From NCBI RefSeq assembly GCF_900215465.1, contig NZ_OBEH01000002.1:244850-308849 (forward strand): a stretch of DNA of 64,000 nt. Direction: 5' to 3'. This DNA is from Flagellimonas pacifica (GTDB taxonomy: Bacteria > Bacteroidota > Bacteroidia > Flavobacteriales > Flavobacteriaceae). How positions within the stretch are numbered: position 1 is the first letter of the stretch; each line of letters begins with the position of its first letter. Below are positions 26,809 to 37,200 of the stretch, in pieces. Made by a program: the position numbers and the translations under genes. The notes below the pieces were generated by a model, which worked only from the letters and a program-made list of their open reading frames with translations, did not search any database and was not told the DNA's origin.

Positions 26809-27534
26809 ATGCAAATACCTAAAATCTTACATGTATCCTTTTTACTGGCAACGCTTTTTTTATTGGAAGGTTGTGCTGCCCAATCTACGCTTATTGAAGA
26901 TGAGGTTAAAACAGTGAACATTGAAAACCTAAAGTATTATCTATATTATCCAGAAGAGTATGAAGCTGATACAGAAAAAGATTTTGGACTGTTACTTTTT
27001 TTACATGGAGGAGGGGAATCTGGAGGAGAAATTGAGGAGATTAAAAAAAATGGACCTCCAAAACTTTTGGTTGAAGGGAAGCAATTTCCATTTTTAGTGT
27101 TAGCTCCTCAAAATCCACACAAAAGGAAATGGTGGAACACGGGGGCAGTAGTAAAACTTTTAGATTCAGTGGTTGAAACAAACCGAGTTAGCAAAAAGAG
27201 GATTTACTTGACTGGACTTAGCCGTGGCGGAAGTGCTGCTTGGGAGCTTTCCACCCAATACCCTGATAAATTTGCCGCAATGGCTGTGGTTTGCGGTATG
27301 GCACCTTTACCATATGCCCATTGGATTGACAAGGATATGCCTATTTGGGTGTTTCATGGAGATAGAGATAAGGTGATTTCGGTAGAGGAATCTGACAGAA
27401 TGGTGGCTAAACTAAAAGAAATGAATTACGATATAAAGTATACACGATATAAAGGGGTCGGGCACAATTCATGGAGTAGGGCATATACCAATGATTCTCT
27501 ATATATCTGGTTCAACCAACAAAAAAGAGATTGA
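26809..27534 (+). CDS. Alpha/beta-hydrolase lipoprotein (esterase/peptidase-like)
   Basis: Lipoprotein with lipobox LLEGC near residue 22 and an alpha/beta-hydrolase domain of the phospholipase/carboxylesterase or PHB-depolymerase-like type. The oxyanion region is LFLHGGGESGG, the nucleophile is Ser in LTGLSRGGSA, the acid lies in FHGDRDKVI and the His in GVGHNSW. Length is 241 residues. The substrate is unknown; family members act on acyl esters or peptides. The stop overlaps the next start by one base (TGATG), so it is coupled to the dipeptidase gene. Confidence 0.85.
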   Translation: MQIPKILHVSFLLATLFLLEGCAAQSTLIEDEVKTVNIENLKYYLYYPEEYEADTEKDFGLLLFLHGGGESGGEIEEIKKNGPPKLLVEGKQFPFLVLAPQNPHKRKWWNTGAVVKLLDSVVETNRVSKKRIYLTGLSRGGSAAWELSTQYPDKFAAMAVVCGMAPLPYAHWIDKDMPIWVFHGDRDKVISVEESDRMVAKLKEMNYDIKYTRYKGVGHNSWSRAYTNDSLYIWFNQQKRD

Positions 27535-28265
27535 TGAGGAATTTTTTTTTATGCTTTCTATTGATAACTGTTTGCTCCTGTAAGAAGCAAAATGGAAATA
27601 AATCAATAAGTATTGTTTTACCAAGTACATCCCAATCCATTGATGAAATCGTCCAAGATACCCTTGTTCATGAGCCAGTAAAGAAAAATACTTTAATGCC
27701 ATTTGATGGTTTAGCTGATACTACTTTTGTGAGATTGGCAGATTTCAGTAATGACTTTGCTTACGATATGCGATATGCAACAGAGAACAATTTTTTAAAA
27801 GCTAAGGTTTACGATTGTGCAGAATGTTATACTAGGGTAAAAACCGCGAAAGCATTAATTCAAGCCAATAAAACTTTTTTGCATAAAGGAGTTAAAATCA
27901 AGTTTTTTGATTGTTACAGGCCTAATTCGGTACAATATAAAATGTGGGAGATTGTGCCCAATCCACAATATGTGGCAAATCCGGTCAAAGGCTCAATTCA
28001 TAACAAAGGCGGGGCAGTAGACATTACTTTGGTAGATTTGGAAGGCAAGGAACTGGACATGGGAACAGACTTCGATTTTTTTGGAAAAAGAGCTTACCAT
28101 GATAATATGGACTTACCCGAAGAAATACTCGCAAATAGAAGACTCTTAAAAGAGACCATGGAAGCGCATGGTTTCTGGTCTATCAGAACTGAATGGTGGC
28201 ATTATAACTTATCTGCAGCCTCCAATGATAAGGTCGCTAATTTTAAATGGGATTGTAATGACTAG
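27534..28265 (+). CDS. D-alanyl-D-alanine dipeptidase (VanX/DdpX family) lipoprotein
   Basis: Zinc D-Ala-D-Ala dipeptidase of the M15D family, exported as a lipoprotein (lipobox near residue 16, TVCSC). Motifs are CYRPNSVQ, the zinc ligands in SIHNKGGAVDITL (SxHxxGxAxD) and the catalytic Glu with third ligand in EWWHY. I chose ATG 27534, one base overlapping the preceding stop, over the TTG at 27531. Its role is probably peptidoglycan turnover rather than vancomycin resistance, since vanHA/ddl partners are absent. The 3' end overlaps the convergent methyltransferase gene by 4 bases. Confidence 0.88.
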   Translation: MRNFFLCFLLITVCSCKKQNGNKSISIVLPSTSQSIDEIVQDTLVHEPVKKNTLMPFDGLADTTFVRLADFSNDFAYDMRYATENNFLKAKVYDCAECYTRVKTAKALIQANKTFLHKGVKIKFFDCYRPNSVQYKMWEIVPNPQYVANPVKGSIHNKGGAVDITLVDLEGKELDMGTDFDFFGKRAYHDNMDLPEEILANRRLLKETMEAHGFWSIRTEWWHYNLSAASNDKVANFKWDCND

Positions 28266-29440
28266 ACTTTTTTACAAATTAGCACCAAAAGCTTGTCATT
28301 TAAATCAGTGGTGAAAAACAAGTAAATACCTCCACCATCTTTTATTTTGTGCTTTTTTCTGAGTTCTGCAACAGAGATTGGGAAGTTTCGAGTGGTAATA
28401 TTTGCTTTGTTGACGCTCAAATCTTTTAAGGCCTTTTTTGAATAGGGGAGAATCTGGGAGATTTCAAACCTTCTTCCTGGAAACTCAATCAAATTGGTTG
28501 AAGTGTATAGATGGGAGTGTTGATGTAATTTTTTTAGACCAAACGCATTTGCAACAGATTTAAACCCTCCCGATTTCAGGATTGCAGAATTAGGTTCATA
28601 GAGGTATTTTTCTGGTTCGCCAAAGGTAGGAAAGGAGCGTTGTTCGCTTTTGAGTTGGAAATTGAAAACATCTTCTCGGTTTTGAACCAAGTTTATGGTT
28701 TTGATTTTCACATCATCATCAAATCCATGTTCTAATACAAAAAGCAGTTCTTTTACATCATTGTTGATAGCAACAACATGAATCTCCTTGACAAAATCAA
28801 GTTCCTTAAGCCCTTGTGAAATATCCAAAAGGGGAGAGGTTTTTACAAGAATGTTTGATGATTTTTCAAAAATTGCAGGAAGATGTTCTGGTAGATTTGG
28901 GATGCAATCCTTAAACAAAAACACCTTTCCTTTAACGTTACTCCTTCTAGAGGGATCAATATAAACCCAATCATACTTTTGACGGGAGGCCTTTAATGTT
29001 TCAATTCCATCCGTATCGATACAAACGATGTTATTTTGACCCAAAACCTCAAAATTATGTTGGGCAATATGACTGAGTTTTGAATCAATTTCGCAATGCG
29101 AAACTTGGTCCATTTTTTTGGAAAAATAGAAGGTATCCACGCCTAGTCCGCCAGTTGCATCCAGAAGTAATTTTCCAGATACTATTTTTGATTTATAAGC
29201 TGCTGTTTGTTCTGAACTGGTTTGCTCAATATTCAGTTTGTTTGGGTAATAAATTTCTTCGGTATGGAACCATGTAGGAAGCTTGTCTTTGCATTTTTTT
29301 TTAGCCTCTAACTGTTCGGAAAGCTCTTTCTGTGAAATACCTTCAAAATGTGGTTTTTTAAACAAAACTGACACGATGTCAGTATTCCAATTATTTTTTA
29401 TAAAATGCTGTACACCAGTATTTAATATCAATTTATTCAA
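28262..29440 (-). CDS. Class I SAM-dependent methyltransferase with THUMP-like C-terminus
   Basis: Predicted methyltransferase of 392 residues. The Rossmann core shows motif I LLDATGGLGVDTFYFS, the acidic residue in HCEID, and the catalytic-type YIDPSRR. The N-terminal region (ISQKELSEQLEAKKKCKDKLPTW) and the C-terminal THUMP-like domain (GRRFEISQILPYSKKALKDL) match a conserved uncharacterised Bacteroidota family. An RNA substrate is plausible from the domain type but unproven. It overlaps the VanX-like gene convergently and lies 7 bases after the AI-2E permease gene. Confidence 0.82.
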   Translation of the reverse strand: MNKLILNTGVQHFIKNNWNTDIVSVLFKKPHFEGISQKELSEQLEAKKKCKDKLPTWFHTEEIYYPNKLNIEQTSSEQTAAYKSKIVSGKLLLDATGGLGVDTFYFSKKMDQVSHCEIDSKLSHIAQHNFEVLGQNNIVCIDTDGIETLKASRQKYDWVYIDPSRRSNVKGKVFLFKDCIPNLPEHLPAIFEKSSNILVKTSPLLDISQGLKELDFVKEIHVVAINNDVKELLFVLEHGFDDDVKIKTINLVQNREDVFNFQLKSEQRSFPTFGEPEKYLYEPNSAILKSGGFKSVANAFGLKKLHQHSHLYTSTNLIEFPGRRFEISQILPYSKKALKDLSVNKANITTRNFPISVAELRKKHKIKDGGGIYLFFTTDLNDKLLVLICKKV

Positions 29441-29447
29441 ACTAACA

Positions 29448-30548
29448 CTACAAATTTTTTGTTAGCTTTTCAACAAAGGAATTTTCAGCCAAAAACTCCT
29501 TTAAAATTACCTTTATAGCGGTATAAGCTGGTACTGCAACAACCATTCCTACTACCCCAAAAACAAGCCCGGCGATTATGATTACCAAGAAGATTTCAAG
29601 CGGATGCGACTTTACGCTTTTTGAAAAAATATAGGGCTGTGAAAAGAAATTGTCGATAAGTTGTCCAATGGTTAAACCGATAAGAACATAAAGTGCTTTT
29701 GGTAAAATAACAGTGCTAAAATCTGCGCCCAAAAAACTGGTCATGGTGAGGGTAATCATAATAACTCCACCAATAATTGGACCTATATATGGAATGATGT
29801 TGAACAAGGCACAAAGGAATGCTATTACTATAGCATTTTCAACTCCAACAATTAACAATGCAATGGTATAAATGACAAACAAAATAAAAAGCTGAAGCAA
29901 GATTCCTGCAAAATATCGGGATAGTAAGCCGTTGATTTTATCAACGGATTTCACCAAATTACTTTCCTTGTTATCAGGAACAAAGACCAACATCCCGTTT
30001 TGGAACAATTTGCTATCCTTTAAAAAGAAAAAGGAAATAAAAAGTACCGAGAAAAGTCCAATGCTAAAACTACTCAAGGTGTTTACAAAAGAATTAAGGA
30101 AGTTGGGAATAAATCCCAAATCAAGGCCTTCCAAAACATTTTTTTCCAAATGTGAATCCTGTATTAAATCAGAAACCTTATCTGTTGTAGCTCCAAAGTA
30201 TTCCAAAATTTGGAGATACAATGTATTTACATCTGCTTTCAAAGCTTCAATATCCAACAGTGAAAGGTTTTTGCTCTGTTCAGAAATTAAAGGAATGAAC
30301 AAAGACAAAATGCCTAAAAAAATACCCACCATTAAAATCATGGTCACTATCACGGCCAATGTGTTGGGGAATTTCAATTTTCTTCGAAGGAAAAGAACAA
30401 TTGGTCTTCCCAATAATGCTATTACAGCTGCAATGGCCAAATAGGCCAATACAGATTGTATTTTGAATAGAAAATATCCTAAAAGAACCACTCCGGTAAT
30501 TACGGCTACGGCCCTTAGAATTCCATTGGCTATAATTTTTGAATTCAT
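29448..30548 (-). CDS. AI-2E family permease
   Basis: Integral membrane protein of the AI-2E/PerM family, 366 residues and about 8 helices. Typical features are the early paired helices (GVVLLGYFLFKIQSVLAYLAIA), the long amphipathic middle part (residues of about 80-150), FISFFFLKD, and the C-terminal IPYIGPIIGG and FSKSVKSHPLEIFLVI motifs. The transported substrate varies or is unknown in this family, so no specific function is claimed. It is co-directional with DUF4159 (3-base gap) and the methyltransferase. Confidence 0.92.
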   Translation of the reverse strand: MNSKIIANGILRAVAVITGVVLLGYFLFKIQSVLAYLAIAAVIALLGRPIVLFLRRKLKFPNTLAVIVTMILMVGIFLGILSLFIPLISEQSKNLSLLDIEALKADVNTLYLQILEYFGATTDKVSDLIQDSHLEKNVLEGLDLGFIPNFLNSFVNTLSSFSIGLFSVLFISFFFLKDSKLFQNGMLVFVPDNKESNLVKSVDKINGLLSRYFAGILLQLFILFVIYTIALLIVGVENAIVIAFLCALFNIIPYIGPIIGGVIMITLTMTSFLGADFSTVILPKALYVLIGLTIGQLIDNFFSQPYIFSKSVKSHPLEIFLVIIIAGLVFGVVGMVVAVPAYTAIKVILKEFLAENSFVEKLTKNL

Positions 30549-30551
30549 CGG

Positions 30552-31202
30552 TTAGCTTTTAAAGGCGTACTCTAGTATGTTAGCGCCCATTCGTAATGCT
30601 TTTAATCGTACTTCCTCGGGGTCATTGTGAACCGATGGGGCTTCCCACCCATCACCAAGGTCGCTTTCAAAAGTAAACAATAACAGCAATCTTCCATTAT
30701 CAAAAATTCCAAGTGCTTGTGGTCTTTCGCCATCATGTTCGTGTATTTTGGGGAGGCCTTCAGGAAACGAAAACCGCTGGCTGAAAATTGGATGATCAGC
30801 ACCTAATTCTTCCAATTGTTTTTCTGGAAAGACTTTTTCCAATTCCCTTGTTAGGTAAGGTTCCATGCCATAATTGTCATCAATATGCAAAAAACCTCCC
30901 GAAAGTAGATAGGTTCTTAGGTTTTCAGCTTCTTCATCTGAAAAATATACATTTCCATGTCCTGTCATGTGGAGGTAAGGATATTGAAAAATAGATACGC
31001 TGCCCACTTCCACCGTCTCTGGTTTTTCGGTGATTTTTGTGCCAATTGTGTTATTGCAGAATGCTATTAGATTGGGTAGTGCCGTAGGGTTGGAGTACCA
31101 ATCACCTCCACCACCATATTTTAACACAGCTATCTGCTGAGCTTGACAGATTCCAATCACAAAAAAAGTTAAAAAACAGCCTAAAAAGGTAAGTTGTTTC
31201 AT
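30552..31202 (-). CDS. DUF4159-domain secreted protein
   Basis: A 216-residue protein with a signal peptide (to about residue 21, CQAQ) and one DUF4159 domain, which resembles the GATase-like fold of membrane-associated ATPase operons. Visible conserved parts are YGGGGDWYSNPTALPNL, FPYLHMTGHG-like YPYLHMTGHGNVYFS, GGFLHIDDNYG and the ending MGANILEYAF. No enzymatic role is known to me. It starts the minus-strand run DUF4159, AI-2E permease, methyltransferase, and shares a 39-base divergent promoter region with the DUF1223 gene. Confidence 0.85.
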   Translation of the reverse strand: MKQLTFLGCFLTFFVIGICQAQQIAVLKYGGGGDWYSNPTALPNLIAFCNNTIGTKITEKPETVEVGSVSIFQYPYLHMTGHGNVYFSDEEAENLRTYLLSGGFLHIDDNYGMEPYLTRELEKVFPEKQLEELGADHPIFSQRFSFPEGLPKIHEHDGERPQALGIFDNGRLLLLFTFESDLGDGWEAPSVHNDPEEVRLKALRMGANILEYAFKS

Positions 31203-31225
31203 GTAGGTGCGAATAACTAGATAAT

Positions 31226-31233
31226 CAAAAGTA
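31226..31233 (-). promoter_or_regulatory. -7 promoter box for the DUF4159 operon
   Basis: On the minus strand this reads TACTTTTG, an exact TAnnTTTG match, 23 bases before the DUF4159 start within a 39-base divergent gap. Confidence 0.45.
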
Positions 31234-31241
31234 CAGTATTC

Positions 31242-32024
31242 ATGTTTAAAAAAATCTTAATTCCTTCGTTTGTGTTTTTTGGAATCTCTTTGGTTGCGAT
31301 TTATGCAGCCAGAATGGAGGATAGGGTAAATGAAGAATGGAAAGTTGAGAAAGGTACATATGAGCCCGTGGTGGTGTTGGAGCTTTTTACATCACAAGGA
31401 TGTTCAAGTTGCCCTCCTGCGGATGTACTTTTGGAAAAAGCAAAAAAACAGTACCCGAAAGAGGTGTTCGCCTTATCATATCATGTGGATTATTGGAATT
31501 ATATAGGTTGGAGGGATCCTTTTAGCCAATCAACATTCACAAAAAAGCAAAAGGATTACAATCAAAAATTTCAATATAGAAGTAACTACACCCCGCAATT
31601 GGTGGTTAACGGGAAGGAACATTTTGTGGGATCAAATGGTTCAAAACTGACATCAATAATATCAAATTACAAGCTCAAGAAAGCTGAAAACAGTGTTGTG
31701 CTTAAAAATATGATACTATCAGGTTCCAATATTTCATATGATTTTAAGGTGAAAGGAAGCTTGGAAGGAAAACAGCTCAGGGCAGTTTTGGTTTTGGATG
31801 AACGAACCACTTCAATCAAAAGAGGTGAGAATAGAAATCGAATCTTAAAGAACAGCAACATTGTAGTTTTAGAAAATTACGTGCCATTGCAATCTTCCGA
31901 AGGCAAAGCTTCAATTTCGGTTCCTGCCATTGTTTCAAAAAATGAAGCGCTGACCCTGATATTACTGGTTGAAGAAGGCAATCTTGATATTACCGCTGCC
32001 ACAAAAGCCTCTGTGATGCTTTAA
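31242..32024 (+). CDS. DUF1223 thioredoxin-like secreted protein
   Basis: A 260-residue exported protein: an N-terminal hydrophobic segment (FGISLVAIYAA) precedes a DUF1223 domain. The domain starts with a thioredoxin-like fold carrying a CxxC in FTSQGCSSCPPAD and continues with ALSYHVDYWNYIGWRDPF and YTPQLVVNGKEHFVGS. The pair of Cys suggests a redox or copper-related role in the periplasm, but no member's function is known to me. The gene ends in a 4-base convergent overlap with rsmE. Confidence 0.88.
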   Translation: MFKKILIPSFVFFGISLVAIYAARMEDRVNEEWKVEKGTYEPVVVLELFTSQGCSSCPPADVLLEKAKKQYPKEVFALSYHVDYWNYIGWRDPFSQSTFTKKQKDYNQKFQYRSNYTPQLVVNGKEHFVGSNGSKLTSIISNYKLKKAENSVVLKNMILSGSNISYDFKVKGSLEGKQLRAVLVLDERTTSIKRGENRNRILKNSNIVVLENYVPLQSSEGKASISVPAIVSKNEALTLILLVEEGNLDITAATKASVML

Positions 32025-32725
32025 TTGTTGATAATGGAAACCGTGGAACAAGCTACTATGGCGGCGGTTTCTGTTCTTAAACGAGTATTGCCCAACGATA
32101 CGGGTACAAATCCATTATCCATGGCAAGAGCAATCTCGGAGGTACTGAAATCCCCTTCGGGACCTATTAAAATGGTAACATCCTTATCAGCTGCAACACG
32201 TCTTTTTAACTCCATTTTTTCACCTTCGTCGCAATGGGCAATAAATTTCAACCCAGTTATTTCTTGCTGTAAATAGTCATTATAAGAGATAGGTGGGTTC
32301 AATTTTGGCAGCATGGTCTGTAGGGATTGTTTCATTGCTGATAAGATTACTCTTTCCATACGTTCCAGCTTTATAATCTTTCGTTCAGAGCGTTCACAAA
32401 TAATGGGTGTAATCTCATCAATGCCAATTTCAGTGGCTTTTTCCAAAAACCATTCATATCGGTCGTTCATTTTGGTAGGGGCCACCACCAAGTGTAATTT
32501 ATAGCGTTTAGGAACGGTCTTATCTTCAGAGATAATCTGTGCCTTGCATTTTTTTGGATCGGCTACCAGAATTTCAGCTTCAAAAAGATATCCTTTGCCA
32601 TTGGTAATATGCAGAACGTCTCCTTCTTTTTTTCGAAGGACCTTAACTATATGCTTGCTCTCCTCTGAAGAAAAGAAAAATTGTTTAAAGCTGTTATCGA
32701 GTGATGGATTATAGAAGTGTTGCAT
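32021..32725 (-). CDS. rsmE: 16S rRNA (uracil1498-N3)-methyltransferase RsmE
   Basis: SPOUT-class methyltransferase that modifies U1498 of 16S rRNA. The 234-residue length and motifs are typical: an N-terminal PUA-like part (HIVKVLRKKEGD), RSERKIIKLERME in the middle, and the knotted SAM site with ILIGPEGDFSTSEI and LGNTRLRTETAAI at the end. It starts directly after the TfoX-like stop on the same strand. Confidence 0.96.
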   Translation of the reverse strand: MQHFYNPSLDNSFKQFFFSSEESKHIVKVLRKKEGDVLHITNGKGYLFEAEILVADPKKCKAQIISEDKTVPKRYKLHLVVAPTKMNDRYEWFLEKATEIGIDEITPIICERSERKIIKLERMERVILSAMKQSLQTMLPKLNPPISYNDYLQQEITGLKFIAHCDEGEKMELKRRVAADKDVTILIGPEGDFSTSEIALAMDNGFVPVSLGNTRLRTETAAIVACSTVSIINN

Positions 32726-33055
32726 TTATTTCAATTTACTTTTTGCATGTTCAAGACCTAATTCAATCCAGTTTTGTAATTGCTCTTCGGTTTTAAAGCC
32801 TTCAGGGGATACAAAAATGAATTCTTTCATGGGTTTTCCTGTAAATTCCATGGGTCTAACAGATTCTTGTTTCAGAATAGCTTCCATTTTTGAATCAATG
32901 ACACGAACCATTAAATCGTTTTTGACCGGTCCAATGGTCATTTTTCCTTGATACAAAAAGGCAACTCCTCCAAACATCTTCTTTTCAGTAAAACCTTCTG
33001 GAAAAAGTGTTATTGCATTGCGAATTCTTTTCGCCAATTCTTCGTCATATGCCAT
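32726..33055 (-). CDS. TfoX N-terminal-domain protein
   Basis: Small 109-residue protein consisting of one TfoX/Sxy N-terminal domain: KKMFGGVAFLYQGKMTIGPV and NDLMVRV are diagnostic. In gamma-proteobacteria the full TfoX controls competence, but single-domain versions are widespread with unknown roles, so no competence function is claimed. It lies between tsaD (45 bases upstream) and rsmE (no gap), probably in one transcript. Confidence 0.88.
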   Translation of the reverse strand: MAYDEELAKRIRNAITLFPEGFTEKKMFGGVAFLYQGKMTIGPVKNDLMVRVIDSKMEAILKQESVRPMEFTGKPMKEFIFVSPEGFKTEEQLQNWIELGLEHAKSKLK

Positions 33056-33100
33056 TTTAATCCAAATGAAAATTAAAATCGAAAAGGTATAAATTTTAAA

Positions 33101-34129
33101 TCAACTTCCAATGGTGTAACGCGCCTTGGCCGCTACTTTTTGGTCTGCAAATTTTCCTTCGAGGAACTTTAAATATCCAACAATACCTATCATGCCTGCA
33201 TTGTCTGTACAATACGAAAACTTGGGAATGTAAGTTGTCCAGCCCATGGTTTGCTCAGCTTCTTTTAATCTTGACCTAATTCCGGAGTTGGCGGCAACTC
33301 CGCCACCAATGGCAATCTGTTTTATCCCAGTCTGATTGATAGCAAGCTTTAGCTTGTCCATCAAAATTTCCAATATGGTATGCTGCACTGAAGCACAGAT
33401 ATCTTTAATATTCTCTGAAACAAAATCCGGATTTTTTCTGGTTTCACGCTGTACAAAATAGAGAATGCTGGTTTTTAAGCCACTAAAACTAAAGTTGAGG
33501 CCATCAACTTTAGGTTTGGGAAAAGGGAACGCCTTTGGATTTCCTTCTTGTGCATATTTATCTACTAAAGGACCTCCAGGATAGGGCAATCCCATAAGTT
33601 TGGCACTCTTATCAAAGGCTTCACCCACCGCATCATCCAAGGTTTCACCAAGAACTTCCATATTAAAATAATCGTTTACCCTAACAATCTGTGTATGTCC
33701 TCCACTTATGGTCATTGCTAAAAATGGAAACTCTGGAGTGCCCATGTCTTCTTCTTCAATGAAGTGAGCCAAAATATGGGCTTCCATATGGTTTACTTCA
33801 ATTAAAGGAATGTTAAGGCCCAGGGCCAAAGACTTGGCAAAAGAAGTGCCCACAAGGAGTGATCCCATTAGCCCAGGACCTCTGGTAAAAGCTATGGCAG
33901 ATAGTTGTTTTTTATCGATATTTGCCTTGGCCAAGGCTTGATGCACAACGGGAACAATATTTTGTTGATGTGCCCTAGAAGCTAATTCTGGGACTACACC
34001 TCCATATTGCTTATGTATTTCTTGTGTTGCTACCACATTACTCAATACTTTTGTATTGCATAAAACGGCTGCAGAGGTATCGTCACAAGAAGATTCTATT
34101 GCAAGAATGTAATTTTTTTTGGATGCCAC
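33101..34129 (-). CDS. tsaD: tRNA N6-threonylcarbamoyladenosine synthase subunit TsaD
   Basis: Catalytic subunit that transfers the threonylcarbamoyl group to A37 of ANN-decoding tRNAs. At 342 residues it is full length. The metal-binding His pair is in VNHMEAHILAHF, nucleotide-binding motifs are IESSCDDTSAAVL, TISGGHTQIVRV and IGGGVAANSGIRSRL, and the C-terminal YCTDNAGMIG is intact. It is divergent from tamB with 84 bases between its start and the tamB start used here. Confidence 0.98.
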   Translation of the reverse strand: MASKKNYILAIESSCDDTSAAVLCNTKVLSNVVATQEIHKQYGGVVPELASRAHQQNIVPVVHQALAKANIDKKQLSAIAFTRGPGLMGSLLVGTSFAKSLALGLNIPLIEVNHMEAHILAHFIEEEDMGTPEFPFLAMTISGGHTQIVRVNDYFNMEVLGETLDDAVGEAFDKSAKLMGLPYPGGPLVDKYAQEGNPKAFPFPKPKVDGLNFSFSGLKTSILYFVQRETRKNPDFVSENIKDICASVQHTILEILMDKLKLAINQTGIKQIAIGGGVAANSGIRSRLKEAEQTMGWTTYIPKFSYCTDNAGMIGIVGYLKFLEGKFADQKVAAKARYTIGS

Positions 34130-34213
34130 TGGTTTTGGAACAAAAATTGGTCGAGCAAAGGTAAAACATAAAGCCCTATCAGAAAACTCAGGAAAATACT
34201 ACTTCGGATACTA

Positions 34214-37200
34214 TTGGCAATTCTGCTGATTATGGTCTTGGGCTCTTTAATACTTTCTATACCGGCAGTGCAGACCAAGATGGCCAAATATGCCACGGAA
34301 TCCCTTAATGAGGAGTTTGGCACAAATATCAATATAGATCGCTTGGGATTATCCCTTTTTAATCTGAACACAGGAATCAAAGGTATTTATGTTGAGGATT
34401 ATAAGAAGGATACCCTTTTCTATATCCAAAAACTTTCCACTTCCATTCTGAATATTCGTAACATGATGAATGGAAAAATGGAATTTGGAGACATTGATGT
34501 AGACGGTCTGTTTATGAACTTGAAGACTTATGAAGGTGAACGGAATACCAATTTGGATGTTTTTGTAGACAAGTTGGATGATGGAAAACCAAGGGCACCA
34601 GGAACCCCTCCTTTTTTTATGTCATCTGATGAGATACAAATTTCAAGGGGAAGGTTTAAGCTCATTGATGAAAATCTAGAGAATCATGAAACTTTGAACT
34701 TTACAGACCTTGAGGTTTTGGCAAAGGATTTCCAGATTTTAGGACCAGATGTATCTCTAAATATTGAAAACCTTTCATTGATGAGCAAAAGAGGTGTTGC
34801 TCTTGAAAACCTTTCCACAAAGTTCAAGTATACCAAGCAACAAATGCGTTTTGACGTCTTGAGTATTCAAACCAAAGAATCAGATCTCAAAGGAAATTTG
34901 GTATTCAATTATAATAGGGAAGACTTTTCAGAATTCTTGGATAAAGTTCAGGTGGATGCTTACTTTGAAGAATCCAAGGTGTCGCTCAACGATATTAACT
35001 TGCTTTATGATGAGTTTGGCACCAATAAAATGGTCATGTTCTCTGGAGATGTAAGTGGAGTGTTAAACCAATTACAGGTAAAAGAGCTATTTGTTCAATC
35101 CGAGAATACAGGAATTAGGGGTGATTTTGAGTTTGACAACATGTTCAGTAAAGAAGCACCTTTTATAATGCGGGCAGATATAGAAAATATTACGTCTAGC
35201 TACTATCAACTAAGATCTTTGCTTCCTAACATACTTGGAAAGAACATTCCGTCTTCCTTTCAAAAATTGGGTCAGTTTACGGTTCGCGGAGACGCGGAGG
35301 TGACAGAAACATCACTCGATGTACAAATCAACCTAAATACAGCCATTGGTAGTAGTTATACCGATTTGCAGATGACCAATATACAAACCATAGATGATGC
35401 ATCTTACATTGGGTTTATATCTCTTATTGATTTTGATTTAGGAAATTTTGTGGAAGATAATCGACTGGGATTGGCTACACTGGATGTTAACGTAGAAGGA
35501 AAAGGGTTTATATCAGAATATCTAAATACGGAAGCTATTGGCGAAGTGTATAAATTGGAATTCAATGATTATGAATATAATAATTTAAGGGTCTCCGGGG
35601 TTTTTAAAGAAAAATTGTTTGATGGGTCGGTAGTCAGCAGTGATGAGAACTTTAAGTTTGATTTTAAAGGATTGGCCGATTTTGGGGATGATACCAATAA
35701 CTTCAATTTTATTGCCTCTGTAGATCATGCAGATTTAAAGAAGTTGAATTTCATTAATGATAGTGTTTCCATTTTTAAAGGCAACTTAAATATGGATATC
35801 GATGGTAGTACATTGGACAACATCGCAGGGCAGGTGCGTTTTTCAAACACCACTTATCAAAACAAAAATCAAACTTATTATTTCGAGGATTTTGCTGTTT
35901 CCTCTTCCTTTAATCAAGATACTGTGCGGACCATAGAGATAAATTCCCCAGACATTATAACCGGATACGCTAAAGGAAAGTTCAAGGTGAACGAATTGGG
36001 AAGGTTAATTCAAAATTCTATCGGAAGCATCTATACCAACTATAAACCGCATGAAATTTCTGAAGGTCAGGAACTGAACTTCAACTTTAAGATTTACAAT
36101 AAGATTGTAGATGTGTTCTTTCCAGAAGTCATTTTTGGGCAGAACACCTTTATTAGGGGAAATATTATTTCAGACGAAGGAGATTTTAAACTAACCTTCA
36201 AATCACCCAGCATAAAGGCCTATAAAAATGATTTTGAAAATATTGAGCTTAAAATAGATAATAAGAATCCACTCTTCAACACCTTTGTCTCTGTGGAAGA
36301 TATGTCCACTGTTTATTATGATGTTAAGGATTTCAATCTTATCAATACCACATTAAAGGATACTTTGTTCTTTAGAACCGAGTTTAAAGGAGGGAGGGGA
36401 TTTGATGACAGTTACAAACTCAATTTCTACCATACTTTCAACGAAGACAATAAGTCTGTAATAGGCTTAAAGAAATCTGATGTTAGTTTTAAAGGAAACA
36501 AATGGGTGCTCAATAAACAGGGAAATAATAAAAATAAGGTCATAATAAATAAAACATTGGATAGCATTAAAATAGAAGATGTTGTTATGGACAATGCCGA
36601 CAGGGAGCAAATTAGATTGAGAGGAGAACTAGCCGACTCTACTTACAAGGACCTGGACCTTCAATTTAAAATTGTATCCCTTGATAAGATTACTCCGGAG
36701 ATTGACAGTCTTAAACTGGATGGCTCAGTGGATGGATTTCTAAATATTCTTCAAAAAGATGGAAAGTACTTACCTACTTCAAGCTTGAATGTAAAGGATT
36801 TTATGGTGAACAAAAGACGCATGGGCGATTTGGAGATAGGTATTTTTGGAAATAATGACTTGACCCAATTTGGAGTTAGTACTTGGCTAATAGATGATGG
36901 CAAGGAAAAAATGAGCATTAATGGGAAGGTGACCAGTCAAAATAGAAAAAGACAACTGGATTTAGCAGCTAACTTTACAGACTTGAATCTTGAACCGTTC
37001 AGCCCCTTGGGAGATGGAGTCATATCCAATATAAGAGGTATGGTTAATGGGTTTGCCAAGATTACCGGAGATGTTTCCAACCCTTCTATAAATGGAACCC
37101 TTAGCCTTAACGAGGCTGGTGTTGGTATTGCTGAGTTAAACGTTGATTATGATTTTGCACCATATTCAAGAGTACGTCTTTTTGACCAGACCTTTTATTT

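Noticed and set aside
27534..28265. Vancomycin-resistance role for the VanX-like dipeptidase
   Set aside because: No vanH, vanA or regulator genes are near; the enzyme is lipidated and fits peptidoglycan turnover better.
32726..33055. Natural-competence regulator role for the TfoX-domain protein
   Set aside because: Only the N-terminal domain is present and it sits with tRNA/rRNA modification genes; no competence genes are visible.
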